From positions 372,001 to 436,000 of the forward strand of contig NZ_FUWS01000003.1 in assembly GCF_900167435.1 (NCBI RefSeq): a stretch of 64,000 nucleotides of DNA. Reading direction: 5' to 3'. Positions 26,148 to 34,842 of the stretch are shown piece by piece; positions within the stretch are counted from its first letter, which is position 1; every line of letters begins with the position of its first letter. The position numbers were made by a program, and so were the translations under genes. The DNA is from Marinactinospora thermotolerans DSM 45154. Its GTDB lineage: Bacteria > Actinomycetota > Actinomycetes > Streptosporangiales > Streptosporangiaceae. The notes under the pieces were generated by a model. The model saw only the letters and a program-made list of their open reading frames with translations. It ran no database searches and had not been told where the DNA came from.

Positions 26148-26164
26148 TCCTACCTCCTCCTGGA

Positions 26165-26185
26165 GGCAGGGGTTCCTCCCCTGCC
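26165..26185 (-). other. Intercistronic hairpin in the island operon
   Basis: GGCAGGGG and CCCCTGCC pair perfectly around a 5-base loop, in the 54-bp gap between the nucleosidase gene and the third gene. No T-run follows. The ribosome site of the third gene begins a few bases later, so it may stabilise upstream mRNA or tune the output of the last gene. Confidence 0.5.
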
Positions 26186-26201
26186 CCTGGCAGCTTAGAA
26201 T

Positions 26202-27104
26202 CTAGATAAGGTAGGGAATGAGTGCCTTCAGTGTCGCCGCGGCATTAATTGCTGCTACTTTATGGTGGTCATCGTTCTTTGTGGCGTCTGCTTTATCTGA
26301 GATTCCACGCACGACTAGCCATTCGGGTGCGCCGCTGCTGATTGCGGAGTTTTCTTGAGAAAACTGAGTGATCGCTCCAGCCTCCATATCCACTGCGAGA
26401 ATTTTGTCGTTATAGGAGGTCAGATATTTCTTGATCCATCCCCTATCGTCTGTCACGACTGCTTCTCCGGAGCCGATCGGACCAGTGAAGACGCGAAATT
26501 TTCCTGTCGCTGTAGTGAGGGTGGCTGGCTCTTCGTGATCGGTGAAGAAAGCGTTCACCGAATGCAGTATGCTTGCAGGGGATTCCCGTTCTTCACCGCG
26601 GGGCTGTACGCCTTCATGGCTCTCCCTTCGTAGGTCGTAGTAAACGACTCGTGTGGCAACCACAACATCGCCGACGGCGACACTGCTGTGGATGCCTCCC
26701 CCAATCCCGACGAGTGCCGTGATCTTAGGAGAAAAGCACCTGCGGAGATTCTCCAATGCACCCATTGCTGCTCTTTGTCCTTGGGAAAGTGCTCGGATTA
26801 CGGCTACCCTAGCTACACCCTCCCCTGTGTCTATTTCTCCTTTATAGAAGCGTAGCGGTCCGACCTTCTGAGATCTGCGGGGGATTCCCAATTCGCTAAC
26901 GACTGCGGCGGCTTCCTCTGCGAGTATGGTGACTATGCCGATATGACACTCCTCTTCCATTCTGTTGGGAAAATTAATTCGGCTGTGATCGTGTGATTCT
27001 CCTATTGATGCGCCGTCTCCCACGGCTGAACTGTATACCTGTGTGGTTCCGCTTAGGTTCATGATTCCGCTATTAGTGATCTCGCGAATATTCTCGCTTT
27101 TCAT
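26202..27104 (-). CDS. MTA/SAH-nucleosidase-like enzyme (PNP_UDP_1) with N-terminal amyloid-like motif
   Basis: 300 aa. The start ATG overlaps the upstream stop (ATGA), so it is coupled to the TM protein. Residues about 54-300 form a nucleoside phosphorylase/hydrolase domain: IGIVTILAEEAAAVV (Glu64 matches catalytic Glu12 of E. coli MTAN), ALVGIGGGI, VAVGDVVVATRVVYYD, AVDMEAGAI (Glu241, ribose contact) and RGISDKAD (Asp270, the catalytic Asp). All key residues are present. Residues 9-29 (27018-27080) carry ITNSGIMNLSGTTQVYSSAVG, matching the C-terminal tail of the upstream protein. Housekeeping MTANs lack such an extension. Related domains act as nucleotide-destroying immune effectors (Detocs); substrate here is unknown. 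Confidence 0.85.
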   Translation of the reverse strand: MKSENIREITNSGIMNLSGTTQVYSSAVGDGASIGESHDHSRINFPNRMEEECHIGIVTILAEEAAAVVSELGIPRRSQKVGPLRFYKGEIDTGEGVARVAVIRALSQGQRAAMGALENLRRCFSPKITALVGIGGGIHSSVAVGDVVVATRVVYYDLRRESHEGVQPRGEERESPASILHSVNAFFTDHEEPATLTTATGKFRVFTGPIGSGEAVVTDDRGWIKKYLTSYNDKILAVDMEAGAITQFSQENSAISSGAPEWLVVRGISDKADATKNDDHHKVAAINAAATLKALIPYLI

Positions 27105-28867
27105 TTGTTCTCCGTGTCCTGGCTTTGGTTGCCCTGGTCGTCAGGTTTCCCTGAAGATTCATTACGGGTGCGAGAGTTACGGCCAATCGCGGAGTTGTTT
27201 ACTTCTGTCTTGCCGCCCATGTTCAAGACTCCGCTGTTGATAATGTTGACGGCCTGCTTCTTGAAGGTGGACGTGTCCACCTCGTGTGTCTCCAAAAATT
27301 CTTCAGTGGCTTTCAGAATCCACTGTTCGATGATCTTCATTTGGTCGAAGATCACATCATGATCCCGTTGGGAGATCTCAAGCCAGTCTTGAGAGGCGTT
27401 CTCGCGAATGCTTATCCTGGGACCTATATGGATGCCCCGACGTGGTCGGATCGAGCGGTCCTTCCTGGACCAAAGAGCGCAGATTAGGAAAATGGGTGCT
27501 TGGATGAGTCGAGGGGTTCGCCGGATTGTGCTCGGGAGCCCCACCACCTCTCGTAAGGCCGAGCGGGCGACTGCGAGCTTGCCGTGCTCTGCGTAGGCAT
27601 CAATTTTCCGGTGATCGTCGAGGGTTCGGGTTAGAGCGCAAGAAGAAAATTCCAGGCTTAGAGTCCGGCTTTTGATGCTTACTCGCAGGAAAACCGTCGT
27701 GATTAACTCGGCCTCTGCGTAAGGGGCCGTGATCACAAGGAAATGGTCGGCTTTTTCATCGGGGTTGTCGATTATTTCCGCAAGACGGTCTGGGGTCAGT
27801 GGTTCTGTCAGGAGGCTACGGTCTTTCGAAACGTCGGTTTCGGCAACGTAGACCCGGTCGGTGACTTGTAAACCGCGCATGCGGCCGCTGCCGGTTCCAC
27901 TGTCGAGCCCTTTTATTGTTGTCCGAAGATGATCGACTAGTTCATGTGCATTGAATGGGAGAGAGTTATGTCTCCTCTGTGTCATCCCTTCGTTTCCGGG
28001 GCGAAGTAATTGTACGGTCAAGGGTGGGATCCAGCGGTGTACCAGTTCACCACTGCCGATGAAGGGGGAGCGGAGGTCATTCTCTTCAGGTGAGAGAAAC
28101 CTGATTTCCTCATACTCTTCTCCCCCTCTTCCTTCAGGTCGGCGATAGACGGTGCAGCCGTGGAATTGCTGGGCGTCCACTGCCCTCTCGCGAGAAGTTA
28201 GGGAAGAAGGGCGTAGCGTTGGATTCGCATGTATGTGATTCAGCAAGAGCTGCCGTATAGCTCCGATGGTAGCGGCTAGCATTACTACGCCGAATAGGAT
28301 CGATATGAGGCCGGGAAGGGCGCTCTCTAGCGATTCGTTGAGCAGGCGGGACGCTATCCAGGGAAATATAGATGTGGCTGCTCCGGCGCCAAGTGAAGCT
28401 TTCAGCCACCGGATTCTTTTGCGTAGCCTTGTTGAATCGTTCCACCTTCCATTCTTCCGGGTCCGCTCTTGCCATTCCTCTGCGGTCAGGGTCACTTTCA
28501 AACGGATGATCTCTGGAGCGGTACGCAATATGAACAAGAGCAGAGAGCAGAGGATGAAACCCGTTGCTGCCAGTGTGGCGGCGAGGCGGTGGCCGAGGGA
28601 CCAAGTAAGAAGGAGGATTCCGGGAACCGCGGCCAAGAGCGTGGTTTCCAGCGCCCATGCGTGCCACGCGTGCCTCAGGACTGGCACCAGGTCGAAACCG
28701 TAAGAGGGAGCGACCCGGCGATAGGGGGCGTTGTGCACCTTGCGGATAACAAGATCACGAAAAGGACGGTCAACGTAGGTGCCCGCGCATAGATGGCGGG
28801 TCACTGCGGTCTCTCCTGACTGGGAGACCGCTTCTTCTGTGGTCGGCGTCGCTTGGGTGTCGCTCAT
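27101..28867 (-). CDS. Island membrane protein with C-terminal amyloid-like motif
   Basis: 588 aa, first gene of the operon. The N-terminus (TYVDRPFRDLVIRKV, RRVAPSYGFDLVPVLRHAWHA) is shared by uncharacterised actinobacterial membrane proteins. Hydrophobic segments lie at about residues 71-91, 95-114, 156-173 and 184-205. A large soluble region (about 210-540) follows, ending in a helical stretch (IIEQWILKATEEFLETHEVD). Residues 543-562 (27182-27241) read INSGVLNMGGKTEVNNSAIG, then a hydrophilic Asn/Ser/Asp tail. The same motif opens the next protein. It may be the membrane receptor or scaffold that recruits the nucleosidase; this is inference. Confidence 0.78.
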   Translation of the reverse strand: MSDTQATPTTEEAVSQSGETAVTRHLCAGTYVDRPFRDLVIRKVHNAPYRRVAPSYGFDLVPVLRHAWHAWALETTLLAAVPGILLLTWSLGHRLAATLAATGFILCSLLLFILRTAPEIIRLKVTLTAEEWQERTRKNGRWNDSTRLRKRIRWLKASLGAGAATSIFPWIASRLLNESLESALPGLISILFGVVMLAATIGAIRQLLLNHIHANPTLRPSSLTSRERAVDAQQFHGCTVYRRPEGRGGEEYEEIRFLSPEENDLRSPFIGSGELVHRWIPPLTVQLLRPGNEGMTQRRHNSLPFNAHELVDHLRTTIKGLDSGTGSGRMRGLQVTDRVYVAETDVSKDRSLLTEPLTPDRLAEIIDNPDEKADHFLVITAPYAEAELITTVFLRVSIKSRTLSLEFSSCALTRTLDDHRKIDAYAEHGKLAVARSALREVVGLPSTIRRTPRLIQAPIFLICALWSRKDRSIRPRRGIHIGPRISIRENASQDWLEISQRDHDVIFDQMKIIEQWILKATEEFLETHEVDTSTFKKQAVNIINSGVLNMGGKTEVNNSAIGRNSRTRNESSGKPDDQGNQSQDTENK

Positions 28868-28952
28868 GAACTCCCCAACACCTCACTGGTTAAGGTCGCC
28901 TTGACTTTAAGTGGGTTTGAGGTTCTGGTCAAGCTGACCTTTAGATTGAGGG
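28868..28952. promoter_or_regulatory. Divergent control region of the island cassette
   Basis: Two inverted copies of one element face each other: TTAAGGTCGCCTTGAC (28890-28905) and GTCAAGCTGACCTTTA (28928-28943), 13 of 16 bases matching after reverse complementing. On the minus strand TTGACC (28927-28932) and TAAAGT (28904-28909) are separated by 17 bases, giving a good sigma-70-type promoter for the operon, with both elements overlapping it. The obvious ligand is the NrtR-like protein encoded to the right. Confidence 0.65.
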
Positions 28953-29675
28953 ATGATGAGTGCTACAAGAAGGACAATTGGCCATAAAGAGCCCATGTCG
29001 GTCACGGTGGACTTGGTGATCTTTACGATCCGTGACGATGTGCTTCAGGTGCTTCTGGTCGAACGGGGGAACGAGCCTTTCGCGGGCTGTTGGGCTCTGC
29101 CGGGCGGCTACATGAGAAGTAACGAGACCCTAGATGGGGCCGCGCGGCGCGAGCTGTACGAGGAGACGGGAGTCGATGTTGGCCGGCTTCACCTGGAACA
29201 GTTGAGGGCTTACGGTGACCCTGGCCGTGATCCACGAGGAAGAGTCGTTACCGTGGCTTACCTGGCGCTCGGTCCCGATCTTCCTGCTCCGGTCGCGGGT
29301 ACAGATGCCAGATCTGCGCGCTGGACTGCTGTCGCGAGCGCCCTTGACTCAGGAATGGAGTTGGCCTTCGACCACGCGGTGATCCTTGCTGATGCGTTGG
29401 AAGGGGCGAGGAGGCGTCTGGAGTACACGACGGTTGCGGCGGCTTTCTGTGTGGAGCCCTTCACTGTCAGTGAGTTGCGCCGTGTGTATGAGATCATTTG
29501 GGGCTTCCCTCTGGACCCGAGTAATTTCCGTCGCAAGGTGACCCGAACGGAGGGATTCCTCGAAGCGACAGGAGAACGCCGGATGCTCGAGTCGGGGCGT
29601 CCTGCAGCGCTCTACCGCAGGGGGGGCGCAGAGGCCCTCGTTCCTCCCCTCCTGCGCCACTTCAGCGATGGCTGA
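28953..29675 (+). CDS. NrtR-like Nudix-wHTH transcriptional regulator
   Basis: 240 aa from ATG 28953; ATG 28995 (MSVTVDLVIF) is a reasonable alternative and removes 14 residues. Counted from 28995, residues 38-60 form a complete Nudix box (G-x5-E-x7-RELYEETGV), so hydrolase residues are intact. The C-terminal third (TVSELRRVYEIIWGFPLDPSNFRRKV, then RPAALYR) is the winged-helix DNA-binding part of NrtR proteins. NrtR repressors sense ADP-ribose or related NAD metabolites and control NAD biosynthesis. Here the only apparent target is the divergent nucleosidase operon, which suggests that NAD-derived signals switch the cassette on. Confidence 0.88.
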   Translation: MMSATRRTIGHKEPMSVTVDLVIFTIRDDVLQVLLVERGNEPFAGCWALPGGYMRSNETLDGAARRELYEETGVDVGRLHLEQLRAYGDPGRDPRGRVVTVAYLALGPDLPAPVAGTDARSARWTAVASALDSGMELAFDHAVILADALEGARRRLEYTTVAAAFCVEPFTVSELRRVYEIIWGFPLDPSNFRRKVTRTEGFLEATGERRMLESGRPAALYRRGGAEALVPPLLRHFSDG

Positions 29676-29684
29676 CTTAATGAC

Positions 29685-29694
29685 ACCTAGTGGT
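29685..29694 (-). repeat. Island-edge inverted repeat, right copy
   Basis: ACCTAGTGGT, reverse complement of the element at 25009-25018, ten bases after the regulator stop codon. High-GC sequence resumes within about 70 bases. Confidence 0.5.
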
Positions 29695-29767
29695 CTTTGA
29701 TCTGTGGCGATAGGGGCGAGTCCGCTGTGATGTCGCTTAGCGCTATGGCGAGTGCTCCGCCCCGGGG

Positions 29768-29972
29768 TCAGTGGCCGGGGCCGTCGTCCAGGGGGAGGGC
29801 GGCGGCCAGGCCGTCCAGGACCCGGTCGAGCTGCCAGGTGAACACGGCGTCGCGGTCGGGGTGGCGCTCGGCCTCCTCCACCATGCGGGCGAAGCGCGGG
29901 TGCCCGCCCGAGGCGAGGATCCGGCGCAGGTGGGACAGCGCCGCGGGGGCCGGGGAGACGTCGCCGGAGCCG
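29768..29972 (-). pseudogene. C-terminal stub of a TetR-family regulator
   Basis: The minus strand encodes LSHLRRILASGGHPRFARMV and RDAVFTWQLDRVLDGLAAALP before a stop at 29768, which matches the C-terminal domain of TetR regulators. No HTH lies upstream: at about 29970 the sequence changes into a fragment of another gene on the opposite strand. Only about 65 residues survive, so it cannot bind DNA. Confidence 0.65.
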
Positions 29973-30220
29973 GACCAGGCGCGTGTCATCGGGGAGGTGC
30001 TGGGCCGGCCGGTGCGCTTCGAGGAGATCCCCCGGAACGGGTGCGCGAGCTGCTGCGCGAGGAGGACCGGCCGCCGCACGCCGCCGAGGAGATGGTGTCC
30101 GCCTACGCGCGCTTGACGGCCCTGCCCGCCGCCACCACGACGGCCGTCCAGGAGATCACCGGGGCGCCGGCGCGGACCTTCCGGCAGTGGGTGGCCGACC
30201 ACCTGGACGCGTTCCGCTGA
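29973..30220 (+). pseudogene. C-terminal stub of an NmrA-like NAD(P)-binding protein, frameshifted
   Basis: ARVIGEVLGRPVRFEEIP in one frame continues as PERVRELLREEDRPP, AYARLTALPAATTTAVQEIT and GAPARTFRQWVADHLDAF in another, ending at 30220. This is the end of an NmrA/SDR-a-type protein (typical finish TGRPARTFxxWxxDH). The N-terminal Rossmann half is missing and a one-base frameshift lies near 30032. It abuts the TetR stub tail to tail. Confidence 0.65.
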
Positions 30221-30394
30221 CCCCGGACCCGGCGGGTCCGGGTCCGGCGGAAACGCGGCGGTTCACCGGGTTCCCTCCGTCTTTGCGTAGGGTGGTTGCG
30301 CCCCGCCATGGGGCCCGCGCCGTCACGTCCGCGTTTCGTGGGTCCGGGCCGTCGACGGTGCCCGCCCTTGCAACCGGCTGGAGGAGACGACGCA

Positions 30395-31633
<1,239 letters not shown>

Positions 31634-31638
31634 CCGGA

Positions 31639-31676
31639 GGCCCGGGGCCGGCCGCGTCGGCGGCCGGCCCCGGGCC
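31639..31676. terminator. Strong bidirectional hairpin terminator
   Basis: A 16-bp perfect stem (GGCCCGGGGCCGGCCG pairing with 31661-31676) with a six-base loop lies between the convergent stop codons of the PLD and GH81 genes. Such T-less hairpins are common in high-GC actinomycetes. Confidence 0.75.
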
Positions 31677-31682
31677 GTTGGG

Positions 31683-33956
31683 TCAGCCGGTGGCGACCCG
31701 TCCCGGCTCCACGGTCAGCGTCGCGCCGTCGGAGAAGGTCACCGTCAGCGGCGCCGTCCCGGCGTTGAACGCCACGTGGGTGCGCCGTCCCTCCTTCTCG
31801 AACACCGCGTAGTGCGGGGTGTCGGCGGTGACGGAGGTGTCCACCCGGCCCAGTTCGGCCAGGGTCGACACCCACTGGTAGGTGTGCGCCTTGGACTCCC
31901 CGGCCTCCGGCTCGTAGGTCTGCCACTGGGCCTCGAAACGGGCCAGCGCCGCCGGGCCGTCCGACAACGCCAGGTGGGCCCAGTGGATGTCGCGCCACAC
32001 CTGGGGTTCGCCGCCGAGGCGTTCGCGCAGCGACAGGTGCATCGCCGCGGCGTGCTCGGGGTCGTGGCCCAGGTACAGCGAGGCCGCCGTGATGGGCAGG
32101 TAGTTGATCCCGTACAGTTCCTCGGCGCCGCCGGCCCACCAGATGGCGTAGTGGCCGCCGTCGCCCCAGACCATGCCCACGACGTCGTGGCCGAAGTTCT
32201 CGGGGAAGGTCTCGCCCCCCTGGTTCTGCCAGTAGGTCCCCATGGCCGATGCCTGCGTGGTGTACATGAAGACCCCGAGGTCGCGGATCTCCTCGTCGCC
32301 GATGAGGGAGCCGAGCAGCGCCGTCGCCGAGGCGAAGTGGATCCCCTCGGAGGAGGACTCCTGGTTGTTGCCCGCCGCGAACCCGGCGTGCCCCGACGCC
32401 CAGCCGTGCCCGGCGTAGGGGGAGAAGGAGCGCATCCACGGGAACATCGGGTCGTCGCGGTCGGGGTTGGCGACGTCGCGCAGCACGGTCTTCACCATGG
32501 CGCCCCAGCGGTCGTCGGAGATCCAGGCGCGGTCGTAGCGGGCGATGGTGGCCGCCGCGGTGATGAAGTAGCCGTAGTGGAAGTCGTGGTCGTTGATCTG
32601 GTCGTCGGAGCCGAAACTGGCCGGGTAGCCGGTGAGGGTGTCCCACTGCCCGTCGTAGTGGAACTGGGCGCGGTCGCCGTCGCCGCCGGCGGTCAGCCAG
32701 TCCTCCATCCTGGTCCTGATCAGGCCGAGCAGCCGGTCGCGGCCGTCGACGTAGCCGATGGAGTCGGCGATGGTGACCAGCTGGGACAGCCGGCCCAGGG
32801 CCTTGCCCGTCCAGTAGGTGTCGGTGGCGCCCTTCCACGGATCGGCCGCGCCGAGTTCCTGGTCGATGAGGGTACGCAGCCGCGCCTGGTCGGCGGAGGC
32901 GACCGTGGGCAGGTTCGGCAGGATCCCGTGGGTGGTGAGCGTCGTGGAGAAGGAACCGCCCTCCACCACGGTCATGGTGCCGCGCGGCGAGGGGTAGGTC
33001 AGCCCGGTGGACGGGGTGGTCGCCGCCCGCGTCTGGTGCGGGTACATCGCCATGAGGGTGCCGGTGCGGTCGCCCTCCTTGGCCTGGGTGGTCACCCGGT
33101 AGGTGGTGCGCAGTTCGGCGGCGCCGGGATCGTGGTCGTACTCCAGGGTGCTGCCGGTGACGAAGGAGTAGGCGTAGCCGGCGTACAGGTCGAAGTCGGC
33201 GGGGCTGGGCAGCAGCGCCACCGAGGCGTAGGAGCCGTCGGCGGTGAAGGTGGTGCCCGATCGGGTCCAGCTGCTGGAGGAGGGGGCGAAGATCGCGTAG
33301 TGGGAGTCGCCGACGGTGACGCCCAGCTTGCCGCCCTGCTCGGCGAACACCTGGGGCGGCGCCGCGAACTCCACCTCGATGGGGCCGCCGCTGACCTCGG
33401 CGTAGGCGAAGGGCAGCCCCTGCCCGATCGTGGTGCGCAGGCGGCGGGTGGAGTCCGACAGGTCGGCGGTGACGGTCCAGTCACCGTATCCGGCGACCTT
33501 GGCCCCTGAGGCGTTGAGGCCGGCGACCCCCAAGGTCAGGTCGGTGGTGTGTGGGTACTCGTACTTGGTCCCGTCGGGGATGATCACCGGTTCGGGGGTG
33601 TGGCCGATGCCCAGTCCGCCGGCGGAGGCGCGGTAGGACAGCGGGTGGGCGAAGAGGTTCTGGCCGAACCTGGCGTCGTCGTAGCGCGGGAAGATCAGCG
33701 AGGACCACCAGTCGTTGGTGACGATCGGCTGGTCGAAGTCCGCGGTGACCTGGGGGACGGCCGGGGTGCCGGATTCGGTGGAGGGACCCCGGGATCCGGC
33801 GGGCCGGGTGGTGGTGTAGCTGCCGGAGCCGACGGTGATGATGTCGGCGGCGGCCGGGGCTGCGGGGGTGAGCAGGGCCGCGACGACGAGCGCGACCGTG
33901 GCGCCGGCCGTGGCCCGCCGCAGGGCACGGGGGAGGAGGGAACGTGGGACTCGCAT
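31683..33956 (-). CDS. Secreted endo-beta-1,3-glucanase, GH81 family
   Basis: 757 aa from ATG 33956, giving signal peptide MRVPRSLLPRALRRATAGAT followed by a hydrophobic core and APAAAD cleavage. The mature protein begins with a beta-sandwich (FDQPIVTNDWWSSLIFPR) and has the GH81 catalytic region DHDFHYGYFITAAA and GNNQESSSEG, with the two carboxylates Glu533 and Glu537 four residues apart. GH81 enzymes cut laminarin and fungal cell-wall beta-1,3-glucan. No carbohydrate-binding module is attached. A CebR/CelR-type operator lies about 53 bp upstream, which indicates induction by plant-polysaccharide sugars. Confidence 0.95.
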   Translation of the reverse strand: MRVPRSLLPRALRRATAGATVALVVAALLTPAAPAAADIITVGSGSYTTTRPAGSRGPSTESGTPAVPQVTADFDQPIVTNDWWSSLIFPRYDDARFGQNLFAHPLSYRASAGGLGIGHTPEPVIIPDGTKYEYPHTTDLTLGVAGLNASGAKVAGYGDWTVTADLSDSTRRLRTTIGQGLPFAYAEVSGGPIEVEFAAPPQVFAEQGGKLGVTVGDSHYAIFAPSSSSWTRSGTTFTADGSYASVALLPSPADFDLYAGYAYSFVTGSTLEYDHDPGAAELRTTYRVTTQAKEGDRTGTLMAMYPHQTRAATTPSTGLTYPSPRGTMTVVEGGSFSTTLTTHGILPNLPTVASADQARLRTLIDQELGAADPWKGATDTYWTGKALGRLSQLVTIADSIGYVDGRDRLLGLIRTRMEDWLTAGGDGDRAQFHYDGQWDTLTGYPASFGSDDQINDHDFHYGYFITAAATIARYDRAWISDDRWGAMVKTVLRDVANPDRDDPMFPWMRSFSPYAGHGWASGHAGFAAGNNQESSSEGIHFASATALLGSLIGDEEIRDLGVFMYTTQASAMGTYWQNQGGETFPENFGHDVVGMVWGDGGHYAIWWAGGAEELYGINYLPITAASLYLGHDPEHAAAMHLSLRERLGGEPQVWRDIHWAHLALSDGPAALARFEAQWQTYEPEAGESKAHTYQWVSTLAELGRVDTSVTADTPHYAVFEKEGRRTHVAFNAGTAPLTVTFSDGATLTVEPGRVATG

Positions 33957-34008
33957 GGGCGGCCTCGCGAACAGGGGGGAAGTGGGGTGCCATGGCACCC
34001 CTCCGTGC

Positions 34009-34022
34009 AGGGAGCGCTCCCA
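34009..34022. promoter_or_regulatory. CebR/CelR-type operator before the GH81 gene
   Basis: AGGGAGCGCTCCCA matches 13 of 14 positions of the cellobiose-responsive LacI-family operator TGGGAGCGCTCCCA known from Streptomyces CebR and Thermobifida CelR. It is centred about 60 bp upstream of the GH81 start, in the right place to repress its promoter. The repressor gene itself is not in the window. Confidence 0.8.
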
Positions 34023-34113
34023 CCTCATGGGACTCGGAAGCCCCGCCGATGTCAACGGATGATGTCCGTTCTGTTACTGCTACGTTACCCTGCGTCCCTC
34101 GGTGGGGCGGGGC

Positions 34114-34842
34114 TCACCCGCCCACCGGCGCCGCGTGGTCCGGGGCGGGGATGAGGGGCCAGTTCCGTTCGACGAGCGCGTCGGGGTCGCGGCGGCGCAG
34201 GTAGGCCTCGAAGGAGGCCGCCTGTTCGGCCCGCCAGTCCGCCTGGGCGGTGTGCAGGTCCTCCAGGGCGCGCGTGGCGAGTTCCTCGTTGTCGGCCGCC
34301 AGGCGCCAGGCCAGCCGGGCGGCGGCCAGCGCGTCGGCGGGCGCGCCGTGGGCCTGGCCGTCGAAGGCGACGCCGTGGTGGGCGCACACGTCGGCCAGCC
34401 GGCGGCTGCCGCGCCGGAAGCGGTCCAGGTGTTTGTCGATGACGAGCGGGTCGATCACCCGCAGTGTCCCGCCGGTCAGGACGTCGCTTGGGTGGCCGTG
34501 GCGGCGGGCCTCTCGTTCCAGCAGGGTCAGGTCGTAGGGGGCGTTGTAGACGACCAGGGGGACGCCCCGGGCGGCGACCTCGGTCAGCGCGGCCAGGATC
34601 TCGCCGATCACCTCGGCGGCGGGCCGGCCGTGGGCGCGGGCGTGGTCGGTGGTGATGCCGTGGATCGCGGTCGCCTCCTGCGGGATCTCGACACCGGGGT
34701 CGGCCAGCCAGGTGGTCGGCGTCATCGCCCCGCTGGCGCCGTTGATGCGCAGCAGGGCGGCCGAGACCAGGCGGTCGGACTCGGGATCGGTGCCGGTGGT
34801 CTCGGTGTCGAAGGCGGCCAGGGGGCCCAAGTGCCAGCTCAT
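34114..34842 (-). CDS. DEDDh 3'-5' exonuclease (DnaQ-like)
   Basis: 242 aa. ATG at 34842 follows CGGAGAG on the minus strand. All three exonuclease motifs are present: Exo I AFDTETTGTD (Asp and Glu), Exo II LVVYNAPYDLTLLERE (Asp), and Exo III HGAPADALAAARLAW (His and Asp). Stand-alone enzymes of this kind degrade single-stranded DNA or short oligonucleotides or assist proofreading. No polymerase gene is adjacent. Confidence 0.9.
   Translation of the reverse strand: MSWHLGPLAAFDTETTGTDPESDRLVSAALLRINGASGAMTPTTWLADPGVEIPQEATAIHGITTDHARAHGRPAAEVIGEILAALTEVAARGVPLVVYNAPYDLTLLEREARRHGHPSDVLTGGTLRVIDPLVIDKHLDRFRRGSRRLADVCAHHGVAFDGQAHGAPADALAAARLAWRLAADNEELATRALEDLHTAQADWRAEQAASFEAYLRRRDPDALVERNWPLIPAPDHAAPVGG

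Larger units (their letters stand above)
25009..29694. mobile_element. AT-richer genomic island carrying a four-gene putative conflict cassette
   Basis: Base composition changes abruptly on both sides: codons here use many A/T third positions (ATT, GAT, TCT), unlike the flanking genes. ACCACTAGGT at 25009 and its reverse complement ACCTAGTGGT at 29685 sit at the edges. The island contains one divergent regulator and a three-gene operon. No integrase or transposase is inside it, and no target-site duplication was recognised. It looks horizontally acquired; the mechanism is unknown. Confidence 0.6.

Noticed and set aside
28134-28667. 177-aa minus frame inside the island membrane-protein gene
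   Set aside because: Shadow of the 588-aa protein, which has TM helices, a family N-terminus and a promoter.
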